A DNA stretch of 64,000 bases from Paragordius varius (Eukaryota; Nematomorpha), in NCBI GenBank assembly GCA_964247055.1, contig OZ176053.1, positions 12,338,001-12,402,000 on the forward strand. The letters run 5' to 3'. The translations under genes were made by a program, and so were the position numbers. The notes under the pieces were generated by a model. It was given only the letters and a program-made list of their open reading frames with translations, was not told where the DNA came from and searched no databases. Below, piece after piece: positions 61,799 through 64,000 of the stretch. The first letter of the stretch is position 1, and the number at the start of each line of letters is the position of its first letter.

Positions 61799-62752
61799 TA
61801 TTAAATAAAATTATTTATCATAATGTTTTTCCATGTACCCGAGTATCTATACAATGATTAAATAAAAAAACATTAATGACTATTTAAGCTTTATTTGTAT
61901 CTAGATTTATTATGTTCCCATAAATTTATAATCCATAAAAATATCCTAATTTATGTATATTTAGCAACAAAAAGATTGTTGAATAAGTTTTTGCCGTGAG
62001 CTTATATAAGATTCGTTTGTTTTTAGTTTTAACCATTACAATCAAGCGATTAATATTTTCAATTTTTTGAAATATTTATTTAATCCATATTTTTATGTTT
62101 TTCATTTAACATGTGTAGAGTAGCCATTAACCTAAGTAACGATAAAATAATTTCGTTCCACATTGGGTAACTGCTTATCCCACGCCAAATTATAATAATT
62201 GAAAAATTAGTAAAGGCGCTCCCAATTTCATTCTACATTTTTAATGAAAATGTTATAAATCAGAAAAAAATTTCGCTATAAAGGTATCACTTTTTACCGT
62301 TTGAGATAGATTTTACCCTAGAGCAAATCCAAATTAAAAATAATATAATACGAGGCCAAATTTATAAACATGGTAGGAGTCGAATTTTTTCAAAAAAACC
62401 AAAAATTAAATTGAATTAACTATTTTTTGCCGCCAATTTTTTCGATCTTTTTTAATTAAAATTTTGCCTTCTGGTTACATAGAATATCAATGTCAGATAA
62501 GGTGCTCAATCTTACATTTAGAATCAATGTCATGTAAGGACAAAATTTAAAATTAGCTTCAATATATTCTTAAATAATTTCAGATTGTAAATGGGGTCTT
62601 CAATCACCCCATTTTTAATTATGAAAGACATGTTACAAAAGTGTTGGAAGAAATTGGGATGTAACAACGGTTTGCGTTTGATATTGGCTATTATTGATTT
62701 TTTATGCCTTAAACTTAATTGAATCAAACTTCTTTAAATATATTATAATTTA

Positions 62753-62924
62753 CAGTAGCGTATGGCATAAAACAATATTATTCCATAAAAGAATAAAAAA
62801 ATGTTTTTTTCAAAAAACATGGGGATATTTATGGAAATGTGTATATACAACTAGGCTTATTTTTTTAAAAAAATATTTTTTTATTCTTTTATAGTCTAAT
62901 AATGTTTTATGCCATACGATACTG
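62753..62924. mobile_element. Tc1/mariner-type MITE, 172 bp
   Basis: Ends CAGTAGCGTATGGCATAAAAC and its inverted partner finishing CCATACGATACTG, flanked on both sides by TA (62751-62752, 62925-62926). The arms continue through ATAAAAGAATAAAAAAAT for nearly 60 bp each with few mismatches. Non-coding. Confidence 0.8.
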
Positions 62925-63376
62925 TATATTTGCTCGATGTAATCCAAATCATAAAAAATCGTGAATAATTATAAACATTTTACTCGTTTAATACTTTAAG
63001 ATTATCCATATCTTTGAATTAAAAACTGCACTTTTTCATTTGCAAAAAAAATAGTTCGAAAACGAATATATATTCAAAAACAGTATTTTAACCTTCATAA
63101 GCTTCAGTTTACCTTTAAATTTTTCAAAATATCCCTTTTGTATTTAAATTGCTGAGTGATTAAAAATGCTTTCATAAAAAATGTATTTTAAAATGAAAAT
63201 CATAAACAAAGGGTTCGACGTTAAGTAAATACATATGTTTCTGAAAAACACCTAGGAGTAATTGATTTATGAAATTATTTTTTTGGAAAGCCATAAATAT
63301 TCATTTACAATTGTTTCATTACAGAAAAAACCAAGCAAATAAACCGTTAAAAGTATAAAAGACTATAATTTTTATA

Positions 63377-63833
63377 ATAACATTTCATGACCTTTTGGGG
63401 TATTTTTATACCGCTTAAACAATTAAAATTTAATTATTTCAAAAAACATTATTATTGGGCCATATTTATAAATATGCTTTCTTTAGCCTTTTAGGCGCAT
63501 GATACCAATTCTTTTTTTAAATTGCAATATTATAAAACATTGTCTCAAACTTTTCCGCCGCCATTTATTTGGATTTTACTGGATCGCTAATTCGACAAAC
63601 AATTAACTTTGGAAAATTTTTAAATAACATTTTATCAGCATAGATTTTAATATCAGCGGTTTCGAATTCGGGACCATAGAAGTTAATAAACTGTAAAAAT
63701 TATGGTTTGTTATCCAATAGAGGAGAAAGGGTTAGAAAATAAATTATATTGAAACAACTTTTAACGGATGAGTAGTTTGTTTACGGCTTTAATGTCATAA
63801 TTTACTAAAAATGAAAACATAATGAAATGTTAA
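63377..63833. repeat. TTAA-flanked repeat family, copy near the window end
   Basis: Left end ATAACATTTCATGACCTTTT, GGGGTATTTTTATACC, then TATGCTTTCTTTAGCCTTTT with AGGCGC, CCGCCATTTATTTGGA, and right end ATGAAATG then TTAA (63830-63833). Same order as the 58.5-kb copy, more decayed. Confidence 0.5.
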
Positions 63834-64000
63834 GAATGGCATTTTTAAATTGATTTTATTTAATAGAACCAATTGTTTTGATCGCAAAACCGGATAAAAA
63901 TATTAATTGTTCAAACATTTTCAATAAATATTGTGTTAGAAAAGGATAATAAATATAGCTAAAAATTAATTGATAAATAGCTTTTTAGGTCCTTTTCAAC

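Larger units (their letters stand above)
61799..64000. other. Intergenic to window end, MITEs only
   Basis: No gene recognised. Contains a mariner-type MITE (62753-62924), a TTAA-family copy (63377-63833) and a more degraded relative at about 62280-62520 (GCCAAATTTATAAA and TTTTGCCGCCAATTTTTTCG). Confidence 0.5.

Overview
The window is AT-rich nuclear DNA from an invertebrate animal. Five things point to an animal: a ligand-type nuclear receptor of the E75/Rev-erb group, a neuropeptide-amidating enzyme (PHM), myotrophin, an AKAP1-like KH/Tudor protein and ceramide-1-phosphate transfer protein. Many introns are extraordinarily small. Four are exactly 22 nt, and many others are 24-36 nt. Dicyemid mesozoans are known for such shortened introns, so a dicyemid or related parasitic lophotrochozoan is my best guess, but only as an inference. 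Introns of 0.4-1.3 kb also occur, and several carry a recognisable transposable element.

Layout. 595-3941 (-): proteasome subunit alpha-1 (nine exons, one being only the ATG). It diverges from BUB3 (4020-7455, +) across a 78-nt gap. 7456-10342: repeats. 10343-14011: a non-autonomous Helitron filled with a near-identical 1058-bp tandem array. 14012-23831: about 10 kb with no gene seen. 23832-30454 (+): E75/Rev-erb-like nuclear receptor, ten exons, 1238 residues, ending in a CtBP-type motif. 30455-34386: MITEs and relics. 34387-34824 (+): myotrophin. 35161-39176 (+): PHM. 39893-42612 (-): AKAP1-like KH+Tudor gene. 42755-42932 and 42963-43646 (+): a small unrecognised reading frame closely followed by CPTP. 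43877-49168 (-): DNA2 helicase-nuclease. 49169-56055: a transposon graveyard (Helitron-like relics, RTE/BovB-like LINE, hAT element nested in a TTAA-flanked family). 56751-57163 (-): small basic protein. 57164-64000: further MITEs and a second Helitron (60489-61798) with the same ends and a simpler 579-bp array.

The host genes cover separate housekeeping and signalling roles (protein turnover, spindle checkpoint, DNA replication/repair, lipid transfer, peptide amidation, transcriptional repression) and are not one pathway. The most unusual structures are the two Helitrons. Each array monomer restarts with the element's own 5' terminus, and each element ends in the same C-tract, double hairpin and CTAG. 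Exon boundaries were placed by hand from GT/AG sites, reading-frame continuity and remembered family sequences. No alignment or database search was run.
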